From: Sulfurovum sp.
Lineage (GTDB): Bacteria > Campylobacterota > Campylobacteria > Campylobacterales > Sulfurovaceae
Reading direction: 5' to 3'
Length of the DNA: 42,297 nt
Assembly: GCA_026982075.1 (NCBI GenBank)
Contig: JALSHU010000098.1
Coordinates: forward strand, 1-42,297
This document shows positions 1 to 9,099 of this stretch, one piece after another. Under the pieces are notes generated by a model. That model saw only the letters and a list, made by a program, of their open reading frames with translations. It ran no database searches and was not told where the DNA came from. The position numbers were made by a program, and so were the translations under genes. The stretch's first letter is position 1. Each line of letters starts with the position of its first letter.

Positions 1-2
1 TA

Positions 3-212
3 GCTAAAGAGTTCGGTGAAGTCACCGTCAACCTAGAAATAGAACCCAGACAAATCACGCTTGATGTAGAAGACGCCAACATCCCTGCTCTACGTGAAGC
101 CCTCAAAGGTCTAGGCTACCCTATGAGCGATGAAGATTTATCAACTTTGGAAGGGTTTACTACGACTGCGAAGAGTTTTGTTTCTTGTGCGGTGGGGAAG
201 ATGAATAGCTAA
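3..212 (+). CDS. Heavy-metal-associated (HMA) domain protein, C-terminal part
   Basis: This is the 3' end of a gene that begins before the window; an open frame from base 3 runs to TAA at 210-212 and gives about 69 residues. The pattern of an acidic strand (VTVNLEIEP) followed by a helix that ends in LKGLGYPMSDED resembles the last strand and helix of an HMA fold, as in copper chaperones and P-type ATPase metal-binding domains. The CxxC metal site would lie upstream and is not visible. It converges on the TRAP permease gene with a one-base gap. The family assignment is tentative because only the C-terminus is present. Confidence 0.5.
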   Translation, partial: AKEFGEVTVNLEIEPRQITLDVEDANIPALREALKGLGYPMSDEDLSTLEGFTTTAKSFVSCAVGKMNS

Positions 213-213
213 T

Positions 214-2091
214 TCACTCCCCAAACAAATAAATCAAATCAGGAAACAAAACAATAATCAAAAGTGCCAAAAGTTGTAACCCAATAAACGGCACAACCCC
301 TCTATATATCTCCCCTGTTTTCACCTTGTCTCCCGCTGCACCCTTTAGGTAAAACAACGCAAAGCCAAAGGGTGGTGTGAGGAAACTGGCTTGTAGGTTC
401 ATGGCTATGAGTATGGCAAACCAGATGGGGTCTATGCCTAGCATGGCTACTATGGGTACAAGTATGGGTACTACCACAAAAGCTATCTCTATGAAGTCTA
501 TGAAGAAGCCAAGTAAGAATATGACTAGCATCGCTATAAATATGAATGTCCATACATCTTCTTGGTCACCAGCAAAAAAGTCCATAGCCATATCTCCGCC
601 ACCTAACTCTCCAAATACAAGAGAAAATGCCGTAGCCCCAATGAGTATCATAAATATCATGGCGGTGAGTTTAACGGTTTCTATGGAAGCGTAACGTAGC
701 ATCTCGTAAGAAAAAGTCTTTTTATACATAGCCAACAACACAGCCCCCAACACCCCAATGGCAGCAGACTCAGAAGGCGAAGCGATGCCTGCGAAGATTG
801 AGCCTAAGACTACACCTATGAGTAACAAAGGAGGAACTATCTCTTTTACTGCCTCTTTTACGATGTCCCCATAAGGTTCATCTGACGCTATGGCAGGTGC
901 ATACTCTTTGCTGAAGTATGAAATGATGAGAATATAAAGTATATACAGCCCTATAAGCAAAAGCCCAGGTACCACAGCTGCACGGAACAAATCTCCCACG
1001 CTTAGATGCATCTGGTCTCCAAGTATGATGAGGACTATAGACGGCGGTATAAGCTGTCCTAGCGTACCAGACGCTGCGATGCTACCGCTTGCTAGTTCGG
1101 GGCTATACTTATGCTTTAGCATGAGAGGTAGAGCGATGAGAGACATCATCACCACAGATGCCCCTACTATGCCTGTGCTAGCAGCGAGTATCGCCCCTAC
1201 AAGTACCACAGAGATGGCCAGTCCACCACGTACAGAGCCAAAGAGTTTAGCCATGGAGAGTAGTAAACCCTCTGCCATTTTAGACTTTTCGAGTATGAGT
1301 CCCATGAGTATGAAGAGTGGCACAGCCATGAGCGTGACGTTACCCATGATGCCATAGGTTCTATAAGGAAGCATCTCTAACACCCCTAGCCCTACCTCAT
1401 CTGCTATGAGAGCAAAAAACAGAGCCACACCTGCAAAGACAAATGCTACTTGAAAGCCAAGCATGAGTAACACAAGAGCCATAGCAAACATAAGAAACAC
1501 TGGGTCAAACCAAAATGCCATGCGGTTGTACCATGCTAGGTATACAAGGGTAGCCACTAGGGCTATCCCTACGAGGGTTTTAAGGAGTACCATTTTCTTT
1601 TCTAGTCTATGATAGGCTTTGAGTACTTCTGAGAGTGCTTGAAGTACTAACAACATAAAGCCCACAACCAACACAGCCTTGATAGCCCAACGCTCTGTTA
1701 GCCCTCCGGGGTCCGAAGAGACTTCATTTTGCAAATAAGACTGCATAGTCATATCTACAGCATCACTTAAAAAGAGTAGTGAAAAAGGGATGACTAGTAG
1801 TAACATAGAGAGTATCTGCACTACCATCCGTATATCTTGACTGTATTGCTCAAAAAAGATGTCTACTCTTACGTGTTTGTCATGTTTCAGTGCATAGCTA
1901 AGTCCCAGTAGAAACACCATATCAAAAAGATGCCACTCTACTTCTTGGAGAGCTATGGAGCCTGCTGAGAAGAAGTAACGCATCCCTGCATCATAGGATA
2001 CCAAAAGTGAAAGTAACACTACTAAGACAGCTGCAAACAATCCAGAGTATTTACTGATATTATCTAAGTAATAGGAAAATTTTAGATTCAT
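214..2091 (-). CDS. TRAP transporter fused permease (DctQ-DctM)
   Basis: This encodes a 625-residue polytopic membrane protein. Residues 1 to about 165 match the four-helix small permease (DctQ), including the typical ALQEVEWHLFDMVFLLG segment. Residues from about 190 onward match the large permease (DctM), with repeated hydrophobic segments and signatures such as GASVVMMSLIALPLML and SGTLGQLIPPSIVLI. Fused Q-M permeases are known in the TRAP family and import organic acids or related solutes using an ion gradient and a periplasmic DctP-type binding protein. No dctP gene lies in this window, so the substrate cannot be inferred. A divergent spacer of 200 bases separates it from the hydrogenase protease gene. 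Confidence 0.9.
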   Translation of the reverse strand: MNLKFSYYLDNISKYSGLFAAVLVVLLSLLVSYDAGMRYFFSAGSIALQEVEWHLFDMVFLLGLSYALKHDKHVRVDIFFEQYSQDIRMVVQILSMLLLVIPFSLLFLSDAVDMTMQSYLQNEVSSDPGGLTERWAIKAVLVVGFMLLVLQALSEVLKAYHRLEKKMVLLKTLVGIALVATLVYLAWYNRMAFWFDPVFLMFAMALVLLMLGFQVAFVFAGVALFFALIADEVGLGVLEMLPYRTYGIMGNVTLMAVPLFILMGLILEKSKMAEGLLLSMAKLFGSVRGGLAISVVLVGAILAASTGIVGASVVMMSLIALPLMLKHKYSPELASGSIAASGTLGQLIPPSIVLIILGDQMHLSVGDLFRAAVVPGLLLIGLYILYILIISYFSKEYAPAIASDEPYGDIVKEAVKEIVPPLLLIGVVLGSIFAGIASPSESAAIGVLGAVLLAMYKKTFSYEMLRYASIETVKLTAMIFMILIGATAFSLVFGELGGGDMAMDFFAGDQEDVWTFIFIAMLVIFLLGFFIDFIEIAFVVVPILVPIVAMLGIDPIWFAILIAMNLQASFLTPPFGFALFYLKGAAGDKVKTGEIYRGVVPFIGLQLLALLIIVLFPDLIYLFGE

Positions 2092-2291
2092 TGTATTCTT
2101 TTTTATATATAAGGTCTAGAAAAATTTAGAGATTCTTTTTTCTAATATTTTTATTAGTATATCATAGATATCATGTTTCTTTCATCAAAGGAAATCTACA
2201 CACCCACTTCTCTTTAACCTATGATTTACTATACTTTTTGACCCTTAAACTTTAGAAATCTAAGCTATAATTTAATACTCAAAAAGAATGG

Positions 2292-2831
2292 ATGATTATG
2301 GTTATAATAGGTATAGGAAATGTACTACAAAAAGATGATGGGTTAGGGGTATACGCAGCGACATACCTCAATGAGAACTATACTTTTTCACAAGAAATTC
2401 AGATCATCAATGGTGGTGTTGAGGGAATACATCTCCTCAATATTTTAGAAGAAAATAATCATATTGTTATCTTAGACTGTTTACAACTTAACGATGCCCC
2501 TGCTTCAATCTATGCAATACCTGCTCAAGAAATTTCTGGTTATGGTCTTAACAATGGAGGTGCGCACGAAATCGGCATACTTCAATGTATGGATATGTTA
2601 GAACTTCAAGGGAAAGAAATTCCAGAAGCCATTGTTATCGGTATTGTACCCGGCGAGGTTACCTTTGAATTTGGCTTAAGTAAAGTACTTATAGATGCTT
2701 TTGAAGGGTATATCTCTGTCGTACTCCAGTATCTTAACAAGCATGGCATAAAACATACAAAAAAAGAAACCCTTACAGCACTTACAGAAATCATGGATAG
2801 AGCCAAAGACCCTTCAGGTGTTATGATTTAA
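2292..2831 (+). CDS. [NiFe] hydrogenase maturation protease (HyaD/HybD/HycI family)
   Basis: The 179-residue product has the family signature GIGNVLQKDDGLG near the N-terminus. The three expected nickel-sensing ligands are visible as D16 (Asp variant of the usual Glu, as in HycI), D62 in VILDC and H92 in GGAHEIG. The family removes the C-terminal peptide of the large subunit after the active site is assembled. It stands alone on the plus strand and its 3' end overlaps the convergent DUF695 gene by 11 bases. It is separate from both hydrogenase operons, but its metal site is intact while that of HydD (17401-17973) is not, so it may process one or both large subunits. ATG at 2298 is an alternative start. 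Confidence 0.9.
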   Translation: MIMVIIGIGNVLQKDDGLGVYAATYLNENYTFSQEIQIINGGVEGIHLLNILEENNHIVILDCLQLNDAPASIYAIPAQEISGYGLNNGGAHEIGILQCMDMLELQGKEIPEAIVIGIVPGEVTFEFGLSKVLIDAFEGYISVVLQYLNKHGIKHTKKETLTALTEIMDRAKDPSGVMI

Positions 2832-3573
2832 CAATACTAGTTTCCCAGCCGTCATACAATGCATCATGTGCCTCAGCAATATCTATAAGATTCAATGTAA
2901 TGGCATCTATATCATGATAAAAAGGTTTATCTAATCGATAAAAGTCTAAACCTTTCACACCATCTTCATTTTCAATCTCATCTTTTATTTTATACCCTTT
3001 AGCCAAAAGTGTTTCGACAAGTGCTTCTTTTTTATCTACAGAAGGCATAAATATCTTGTGTTCTATAGCACGTGCCAAATGTAGTCCATCCCCCTGTTCT
3101 CTTAAGTTATCACATACCTTATGGTTTTGTATCAGCTGCCACTCTCTTGCTGTCGGATAAAGTAGCTTATGATAATAATTCCACTCTACATCTTCTTGAT
3201 GTCCATTGGTAATATCATAACTTGTATGTTCATTAAGTGCAAACTCTATGAAGTCAGGCCAATTGTATGTATACTGCACATAATATAAAAATGTCACATA
3301 ACCATCAGAGATAATACGCCCAACATATTTTCCTATACGAAATTTAATCATAGAAGCTTCAAGTTTATCTTCCATAAAAAGTATCTCTGGTTCTTCATTT
3401 TCTGAAAGTAACCCATTTTCATTAGGCTCTTTAAGCTTTGCTTTTACAAAAGCCACTGTAGGGTATGAGTATTGTATCTCTTCAAGTTCCATGGAAATAC
3501 CAGCATTAAACTGTATAGAAGCTGGTTTCCCCTCCAGGTTTTTCATATATAGTTCCCAATATTCTTGCATCAT
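2821..3573 (-). CDS. DUF695 / RraB-like two-domain protein
   Basis: The 250-residue soluble protein shows a DUF695-like N-terminal half (EYWELYMKNLEGKPASI pattern, with aromatic-rich core strands). The C-terminal segment from about residue 160 resembles the RraB (regulator of RNase E) fold, with GDGLHLARAIEHKIFM and LVETLLAKGYKIKDE. This combination occurs in uncharacterised bacterial proteins. It is the last gene of the hyp operon, 8 bases downstream of hypA, but no hydrogenase role is known to me. Two adjacent ATGs (3573 and 3570) follow a good AAAGGAAG ribosome site; the second has better spacing. The domain assignment is by eye and the function is unknown. Confidence 0.65.
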   Translation of the reverse strand: MMQEYWELYMKNLEGKPASIQFNAGISMELEEIQYSYPTVAFVKAKLKEPNENGLLSENEEPEILFMEDKLEASMIKFRIGKYVGRIISDGYVTFLYYVQYTYNWPDFIEFALNEHTSYDITNGHQEDVEWNYYHKLLYPTAREWQLIQNHKVCDNLREQGDGLHLARAIEHKIFMPSVDKKEALVETLLAKGYKIKDEIENEDGVKGLDFYRLDKPFYHDIDAITLNLIDIAEAHDALYDGWETSIVKS

Positions 3574-3581
3574 AACTTCCT

Positions 3582-3923
3582 TTAATTCATTTCTAAACTC
3601 ATGAGGTACATATCTTCCCCATCAAGTACTTTTACTCTTAGACTCTCGCACTTCACACAAAAATATCGTACTTCATCCACCTCAAAAACATTACCACAAT
3701 CTTTACACTCAAGTTTCAACTTTTGAGGATTGATGACAAATTCTGCACCATCACATATCGTTCCCTCTTTAAAGGTATCAAAAGCTGTTTGGAGCAAATG
3801 CGTTTCTATACCTGACATTACACCTATCTTAGTGATAACCTTAGTCACTTTATTAGCATCATTTTGTGCTGCTATCTCTTCGCACTGATTGAGTAGTGCT
3901 TGTACGACACTATATTCATGCAT
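3582..3923 (-). CDS. hypA: Hydrogenase nickel-incorporation protein HypA
   Basis: The 113-residue protein begins with MHEYSVV, carrying the His2 and Glu3 of the family nickel site. It has a zinc-binding pair of CxxC motifs at C73/C76 and C89/C92. HypA works with HypB to insert nickel into the hydrogenase large subunit; in Helicobacter it also supports urease, but no urease genes are seen here. Its start codon overlaps the end of hypX by 8 bases, so translation is probably coupled. The length is normal for the family. Confidence 0.95.
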   Translation of the reverse strand: MHEYSVVQALLNQCEEIAAQNDANKVTKVITKIGVMSGIETHLLQTAFDTFKEGTICDGAEFVINPQKLKLECKDCGNVFEVDEVRYFCVKCESLRVKVLDGEDMYLMSLEMN

Positions 3924-5565
3924 ATATTCTATCCTTTGTTGTTTTTAATTTTAACCTTTTAGGTGTCTCTCTTGGACATATTTTGTAGACAAAATCACGT
4001 CTTAATATATGAAATGCACTCTCTTTCTCCCAAAATTCAGGATGCATGACTTCGATTTCTTTCTCTTTAAAAGCTTCTATTTGTGCTTTATTGGCTTCAA
4101 TATAGTCTTCTTTATCCCAAATAAAGTCATCATTATACTTAGATGTTGCAAAAGTGTGTAGATTGTCATCATAATGCTCATGTGCATAGACTTCATCTAC
4201 CATACCCAAAATTTTTGCTTCCTTTACAGAAAGTGGTAAACAATCATCTAACAGTTGTTGTGCCTTTTTTTCACCTACACGCTTTGGCAAACTGTAGGTA
4301 TGATATTCACTGCCACTTAATCCTAAAGTTTGGTAATGAGGGTTTAACACTACTCCCTCTCTCGCTACGACAAAATCACATGCAAGCCCCATAAAAACAC
4401 CCCCTGCACCTGCATTACGATGAAACGAAGCAATAGTAACCACTTCTTCTGCATAAAGTATAGATGATACCAAATCATTCATTGCATTGATATTTGCCCA
4501 ACCATCTTCACCCTGTTTCGCAGAGTCTTCAAGTATATTTAGATGTATCCCATTTGAAAAAAAATCCATTCCTCCCATCAATACCAATACTTCACATTCT
4601 GTTTTTAAATATTCTACAGCATATTTAAGTCGTATACATTGCTCAGCACTCATTGCACCATTATGAAAATTAAAATATAAATATGCTACATTGTCACGTC
4701 TTCGTACACTCACTTCATAAAAGGTATCATAAGATTTGTCAAATACCAAGGGCAAACGATCTTCTTTTATACCTTGCAGTTTTTCCTTTAGTACATACGT
4801 AGCAGGGAGCTTAAATTTTCCAGCTTCTCTAAGATGACTTACCCATACAGCACCATCAATGGTACCCAAACAAATGGCACCATCTCGTTTGGCCAATATC
4901 TCTTTAGGCTCTCCTGTAAATTTATCCTCTTTATGTGCACCAAATAAATAACAGGGCACCTCTAAAATTTCATCTAAAGCCCCAGGGAAAGAATCAGATA
5001 AATAAATTTTCTCAATAATCGTTTGGGTAGTATCATTCCCCCAATCTATCGCTCTTTTTTCTTGTGTAAATTTCTCATGTATAGGATTTAAAACTTGAGG
5101 TGACACCGTTTCATTTTTTAAATTTTCAAAAAATAAGTCTAATGCTTTTAAAGAACTATGCACTATTTCTTGTCTGTATAATGAGGCTTTGTACGTGTTT
5201 CTCACGCTAAAATCAACTTGGGCATAAATATCACCACCATCATATTCAGCATTTGCTTTGAGTATCACCAATCCCCACTTTTTTGTATGACTCTGAAGTG
5301 CATACTCCAAAGCATTGGGACCTCTATCACCTATGGGACCTGGATGAAAGATATACGTGGGATACTTTTCATAAATACTTGCAGGTAAATATCGTTTTAA
5401 AAATGGACAAAGTATAAGTTCAGGTTGAAAAGCCTCTATCTCCTCCAACATTTGCATCTCACTGATTGCAAAAGAGACGACCACTTCGTCTCCTCTATCT
5501 TTTAAAGCAGTATATACTGCTTGTGTTTGAGAATTAAATGCTGTGCACAGTAGAAGTATTTTCAT
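3916..5565 (-). CDS. hypX: HypX/HoxX, CO-ligand synthesis protein for [NiFe] active site
   Basis: The 549-residue protein has the HypX two-domain layout. The N-terminal half is formyltransferase-like, with HPGPIGDRGPNALEY at about residues 74-88. The C-terminal half (about 290-480) is an enoyl-CoA hydratase/isomerase (crotonase) domain, with ALSC-like surface loops such as SFHRNAGAGGVFMGLACDF. In studied bacteria HypX takes a formyl group from formyl-tetrahydrofolate and releases CO for the Fe(CN)2CO centre, chiefly under aerobic or microaerobic conditions. It sits between hypE and hypA in one operon (8-base gap to hypE, 8-base overlap with hypA). Its presence suggests that hydrogenase maturation can proceed with oxygen present; this is inference. 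Confidence 0.9.
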   Translation of the reverse strand: MKILLLCTAFNSQTQAVYTALKDRGDEVVVSFAISEMQMLEEIEAFQPELILCPFLKRYLPASIYEKYPTYIFHPGPIGDRGPNALEYALQSHTKKWGLVILKANAEYDGGDIYAQVDFSVRNTYKASLYRQEIVHSSLKALDLFFENLKNETVSPQVLNPIHEKFTQEKRAIDWGNDTTQTIIEKIYLSDSFPGALDEILEVPCYLFGAHKEDKFTGEPKEILAKRDGAICLGTIDGAVWVSHLREAGKFKLPATYVLKEKLQGIKEDRLPLVFDKSYDTFYEVSVRRRDNVAYLYFNFHNGAMSAEQCIRLKYAVEYLKTECEVLVLMGGMDFFSNGIHLNILEDSAKQGEDGWANINAMNDLVSSILYAEEVVTIASFHRNAGAGGVFMGLACDFVVAREGVVLNPHYQTLGLSGSEYHTYSLPKRVGEKKAQQLLDDCLPLSVKEAKILGMVDEVYAHEHYDDNLHTFATSKYNDDFIWDKEDYIEANKAQIEAFKEKEIEVMHPEFWEKESAFHILRRDFVYKICPRETPKRLKLKTTKDRIYA

Positions 5566-5573
5566 CTATCTTC

Positions 5574-6566
5574 TTAGCAAATACGTGGCAATAATTCACC
5601 CGTAGGCAAATCTAAAAATCTTTTTGTTCCCCAAGAAGAGTTAAGCAATACCTTACCTTTGTATTGTTCAGTGACTGTTGCTATGACTCTAGAAGTAGTA
5701 TGTGTGTTTTGTAAAACCTCTAAAGCTTTGGCCTCATCCTTTTTTGCAACACACAGTACAAATGTACCTTCATTCGCAAGGTCAACAGCTTCAAAGCCCA
5801 ACATCTCACAAATACCTCTGACTTCTTCTTGCACAGGAATACTCTCTTCTTCTACTTCTACACACACATCAGAAGTCTTCGCCCATTCGTTGAGTACAGC
5901 AGAAACCCCACCACGCGTCGCATCACGCAAAGTAACGATATTTACATTTGCATCTATCAATGCTTTGATTTGTGGATAAAGAGAAGCACAGTCAGTTTGA
6001 AGTGTACTGTCTAACTCTATGCCTTCACGTGCAGCAAAGATAGTCGCTCCATGTGCTCCCACATCACGAGATACCAAAATACTCATGCCAGATTTAAGCC
6101 CAGCAGCAGTGATACCTTTGTGTTCTATTTCACCTATACCTGTTGTATTAATGAAAAGTTTATCTACAGCTCCCTTTGGTACTACTTTTGTATCTCCACT
6201 GACTACGATAGCACCATTGATTTCCAGTTCTTTTTTCATAGACTTTACAATTTTTTCCAAATCACGCGTAGGAAAACCTTCTTCAATAATCACCGAACAT
6301 GTCATATATTTTGGTTTCGCACCCATCATTGCCAAGTCATTACAAGTACCACACACTGCAAGTTTTCCAATGTCTCCTCCAGGGAAGAAAAGAGGACTTA
6401 CCGTAAAACTGTCTGTGGTAAATGCTAATTTACCATCTTCTATGACAGCTGCATCCTCACTCTTGGCTAGAATATCATTCTCAAAATGTTTATAAAATAT
6501 TTTTTTTATAAGTTCATTGTTCTCTTCGCCACCGTTACCGTGGGCTATAGTGATTGTTTTTGTCAT
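5574..6566 (-). CDS. hypE: Hydrogenase maturation protein HypE
   Basis: The 330-residue protein is an AIR-synthase-related (PurM-like) enzyme that dehydrates the carbamoyl group on its C-terminal cysteine to a thiocyanate, the cyanide donor to the active-site iron. The sequence starts with the typical AHGNGGEENNELI, contains FTTDSFTVSPLFFPGGDIGKL for ATP binding, and ends in LLPRIC with the required terminal Cys. It acts with HypF, which supplies the carbamoyl group, and with the HypC-HypD complex. It lies 8 bases upstream of hypX, and a 123-base spacer with two hairpins separates it from hypD. Confidence 0.97.
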   Translation of the reverse strand: MTKTITIAHGNGGEENNELIKKIFYKHFENDILAKSEDAAVIEDGKLAFTTDSFTVSPLFFPGGDIGKLAVCGTCNDLAMMGAKPKYMTCSVIIEEGFPTRDLEKIVKSMKKELEINGAIVVSGDTKVVPKGAVDKLFINTTGIGEIEHKGITAAGLKSGMSILVSRDVGAHGATIFAAREGIELDSTLQTDCASLYPQIKALIDANVNIVTLRDATRGGVSAVLNEWAKTSDVCVEVEEESIPVQEEVRGICEMLGFEAVDLANEGTFVLCVAKKDEAKALEVLQNTHTTSRVIATVTEQYKGKVLLNSSWGTKRFLDLPTGELLPRIC

Positions 6567-6582
6567 AAAAACTATTTCCTTT

Positions 6583-6675
6583 TATAAGATGTTGTGCCCT
6601 CACAACACCGTTTAGTTATGCTATAGATGTCTATAATTCTTTAAAGTTCAAGGTATCCTCAAGAGGCAATACCTT
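6583..6675 (-). other. hypD-hypE spacer with two hairpins
   Basis: Two inverted repeats lie in the 123-base gap inside the hyp operon. One is a perfect 6-bp stem with a 4-base loop at 6591-6606 (GTTGTG / CACAAC). The other, at 6650-6675, has a 7-bp outer stem (AAGGTAT / ATACCTT) and a 4-bp inner stem (CCTC / GAGG). Neither is followed by a T-tract on the minus strand, so they look more like RNA processing or stability elements than terminators. The function is inferred. Confidence 0.35.
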
Positions 6676-6689
6676 ATATAATTAATATA

Positions 6690-7835
6690 TTAAATGAGAT
6701 TTCCATACTTATAGTACGCTGCACACGCACCTTCAGAACTCACCATACATGAGCCTATAGGTGTTGTAGGTTTACAAGCTGTACCAAAAATAGTACATTC
6801 CTGAGGTTTCGCCATTCCTCTTAATATATCACCACAAATACAAAGTTTGTGATCTTCAATCTCTGCGATAGGAAGTACATCTTTATATTGGATTTCAGCA
6901 TCATACGCTGCATACTCTTTTCGAAGTTTTAGCCCTGAATCTGGTACATTTCCAAGACCTCTCCATCTAAAAAGACTCATTTTTTCAAAATAAGTTTCTA
7001 TAAGCTCTTGGGCTTTAAGATTTCCTTCATGATTGACAACACGTTTATATTGTACTTCAAGTTCACAACGATCTTCAATGAATTGTTTAATAATCATAGA
7101 GATACCCTGCATAGCATCCACGGGTTCAAAACCAGTAACGACCACAGGACGACCATAGTCTTTTGGAAACTTATCATAAATTTTTGAACCCGATATAACT
7201 GACACATGGCTCGGCCCTAAAAATGCATCTATTTGATTGTTATAACTATCCACATGCACATCACGACTGTCAATAAGTTCAACCATCACCTCAGGGACAG
7301 TCACATGATTAATATGGAACAAAATATTTGTTATCTTTTGTTTGATCACCTGCTCAACCAGTACTGCAGTCATTGGTGTTGTAGTTTCAAAACCTATAGC
7401 AAAGAAAATCACAGTTTTGTCTGGATGTTCCTCTGCAATTTTGATACATTCCATTGGAGAATAGACAAAACGTACATCAGCACCTTTTGCACGAGCATCT
7501 TGTAAGCTTCCGTTAGATCCTGGAACTTTAATCATATCTCCCAAGGTGACAAGTATCACATCATCTTGCATTGCCAATACATATGCATGATCAATACGTT
7601 CTTTGGGCATGATACATACTGGACAACCAGGTCCATGGATGAAATTTACATTTTCTGGTAGAAGTTGTGGTAAACCAAACTTCATAATAGTATGTGTATG
7701 ACCACCACACACTTCCATGATATTGATAGGTTTTTTTAATTTTTTTGCATCTTCTGCAATTATATTTGCATAAGCTTTAATGGTTTCACCATCACGAAAG
7801 TCATCATAAAGATTTTTTAATTCTAAATTTTCCAT
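6690..7835 (-). CDS. hypD: Hydrogenase maturation protein HypD
   Basis: The 381-residue protein carries the [4Fe-4S] cluster and redox cysteines of HypD, the scaffold on which the Fe(CN)2CO unit is built together with HypC. Visible signatures are MEVCGGHTH, HGPGCPVCIMPKERID and the C-terminal CICGDILRG, TACKPTTPIGSC and SSEGACAAYYKY segments. An in-frame ATG at 7880 would lie inside hypC. I chose ATG 7835, which gives MENLELKNLYDDF, starts two bases after the hypC stop and matches the family N-terminus. It is co-transcribed with hypB and hypC. Confidence 0.97.
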   Translation of the reverse strand: MENLELKNLYDDFRDGETIKAYANIIAEDAKKLKKPINIMEVCGGHTHTIMKFGLPQLLPENVNFIHGPGCPVCIMPKERIDHAYVLAMQDDVILVTLGDMIKVPGSNGSLQDARAKGADVRFVYSPMECIKIAEEHPDKTVIFFAIGFETTTPMTAVLVEQVIKQKITNILFHINHVTVPEVMVELIDSRDVHVDSYNNQIDAFLGPSHVSVISGSKIYDKFPKDYGRPVVVTGFEPVDAMQGISMIIKQFIEDRCELEVQYKRVVNHEGNLKAQELIETYFEKMSLFRWRGLGNVPDSGLKLRKEYAAYDAEIQYKDVLPIAEIEDHKLCICGDILRGMAKPQECTIFGTACKPTTPIGSCMVSSEGACAAYYKYGNLI

Positions 7836-7837
7836 GA

Positions 7838-8149
7838 TTACGACTCTATTTTTAAATCTTGAATGCCTCGATTTGGACATTCATCATCTTCTAAAATCGC
7901 CTTACGTCGATCTTCTTCATCCATAAGGGTCAATATCTCTTTATAGGTATTAATAGACTCCATTGCTTCTACTTCATCGATTTTATTCATAACAAAACCA
8001 ATGTGTAACAGTACATAATCACCTATTTGTACATCACCATCACCCATCATCATTAGATTTGCATCACGCTGTACACCCATAGTATCTACTGTACACATGG
8101 TTTGATCATCTGAAATTTTCACTACTTTACTTGGGATTGATAAACACAT
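7838..8149 (-). CDS. hypC: Hydrogenase assembly chaperone HypC
   Basis: The 103-residue protein starts MCLSIPSKV with the essential Cys2 that binds the iron centre and HypD. It has the small OB-like beta barrel pattern (GDYVLLHIGFVMNKIDE) and a helical tail typical of HypC/HupF. It lies 2 bases downstream of hypB and 2 bases upstream of hypD, so the three are tightly coupled. The length is typical. Confidence 0.96.
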   Translation of the reverse strand: MCLSIPSKVVKISDDQTMCTVDTMGVQRDANLMMMGDGDVQIGDYVLLHIGFVMNKIDEVEAMESINTYKEILTLMDEEDRRKAILEDDECPNRGIQDLKIES

Positions 8150-8151
8150 AA

Positions 8152-9006
8152 TTAACCTCTCATTTTTCTTTTAAATTCTATCCATTCAGCGACTGCTTTA
8201 ACAGACTCTATATCATTCACATTGACTTCTAAAATGTCAACATTTGGTTTAATACGTCTTGCATCTGCTTTTTCTCTTTCTATATCATACTTAAAATGAG
8301 GAAGTAAATCTGTTTTGGTAATAAGCACTAAATCAGCTTGTCTAAACATTACTGGATACTTAGCTATTTTATCTTCCCCCTCAGGTACAGACACAAGTAC
8401 AATGTTCAAGTGTGCTCCTACATCATACGATGCAGGACAAACAAGATTTCCTACATTTTCTACAAAACATACATCTATCTCATCAAGTGGCATATCATGC
8501 AAACCTTTATGCACCATAAATGCATCCAAGTGACAAGCTGTACCTGTTTGTATCTGCTGTGCATGTATACCTTTTGCTCTAAGTCTATCGGCATCACGCT
8601 CAGTCTCCAAGTCACCTTCAACTACACCAAATTTAAATGTAGCAACATCAGCCAAATGTTCTAAAAGCGTTGTCTTTCCAGAGCCGGGACTAGACATAAG
8701 GTTGATACCTATAATCCCTTTTTCTTCTAAATGTTTTCTGTTATGATTGGCTTCATGATCATTTTTATCAAGAATCTTTTGAATAACTGAAATGGTCTTT
8801 GCATCATTAAGTTGTGGGTTATGATGTAAGTGTTCATGTGCCTTCTGATGCTCACCTGAACCATCATGCTCATGTGCATGACTATGACTCTCATCTTCAT
8901 GTCCATGAGAATGAAATGTTTTTCCTCCATCATGACTATGTTCACCAACCTCTTCTGCCACAAGACCTTCCATACCTCTTATACTACAACCACAATCTGT
9001 ACACAT
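8152..9006 (-). CDS. hypB: Hydrogenase nickel-incorporation GTPase HypB
   Basis: The 284-residue protein is a SIMIBI-class GTPase that delivers nickel with HypA. It begins MCTDCGC, the high-affinity N-terminal nickel site. A His-rich linker follows at about residues 23-62, with more than a dozen histidines, likely for nickel storage. The P-loop is SSPGSGKTT at about 105-113; ENVGNLVCPA, with the G-domain metal-site Cys, and the TKTDLLPH guanine-recognition motif follow. A 93-base spacer with an 8-bp hairpin separates it from the upstream nickel transporter gene. Confidence 0.97.
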   Translation of the reverse strand: MCTDCGCSIRGMEGLVAEEVGEHSHDGGKTFHSHGHEDESHSHAHEHDGSGEHQKAHEHLHHNPQLNDAKTISVIQKILDKNDHEANHNRKHLEEKGIIGINLMSSPGSGKTTLLEHLADVATFKFGVVEGDLETERDADRLRAKGIHAQQIQTGTACHLDAFMVHKGLHDMPLDEIDVCFVENVGNLVCPASYDVGAHLNIVLVSVPEGEDKIAKYPVMFRQADLVLITKTDLLPHFKYDIEREKADARRIKPNVDILEVNVNDIESVKAVAEWIEFKRKMRG

Positions 9007-9040
9007 ATACTATTTCTCCTTTATCTATTTAATATCTTCT

Positions 9041-9064
9041 TGAAAAGGGCAAAGCTCCTTTTCA
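9041..9064 (-). other. Hairpin between nickel transporter gene and hypB
   Basis: An 8-bp inverted repeat (TGAAAAGG / CCTTTTCA) lies between the two genes and has no T-tract on the minus strand. A second weak hairpin at 9082-9096 (TTCAC / GTGAA) is followed on the minus strand by GTTTT and may be a partial terminator after the transporter. Both could adjust expression of hypB relative to the transporter. This rests on sequence alone. Confidence 0.3.
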
Positions 9065-9099
9065 ATACCTTTCACTAAAACTTCACCTTGAGTGAAAAA

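Noticed and set aside
214-2091. A complete TRAP transport system
   Set aside because: Only the fused permease is present; no periplasmic binding-protein gene is in the window.
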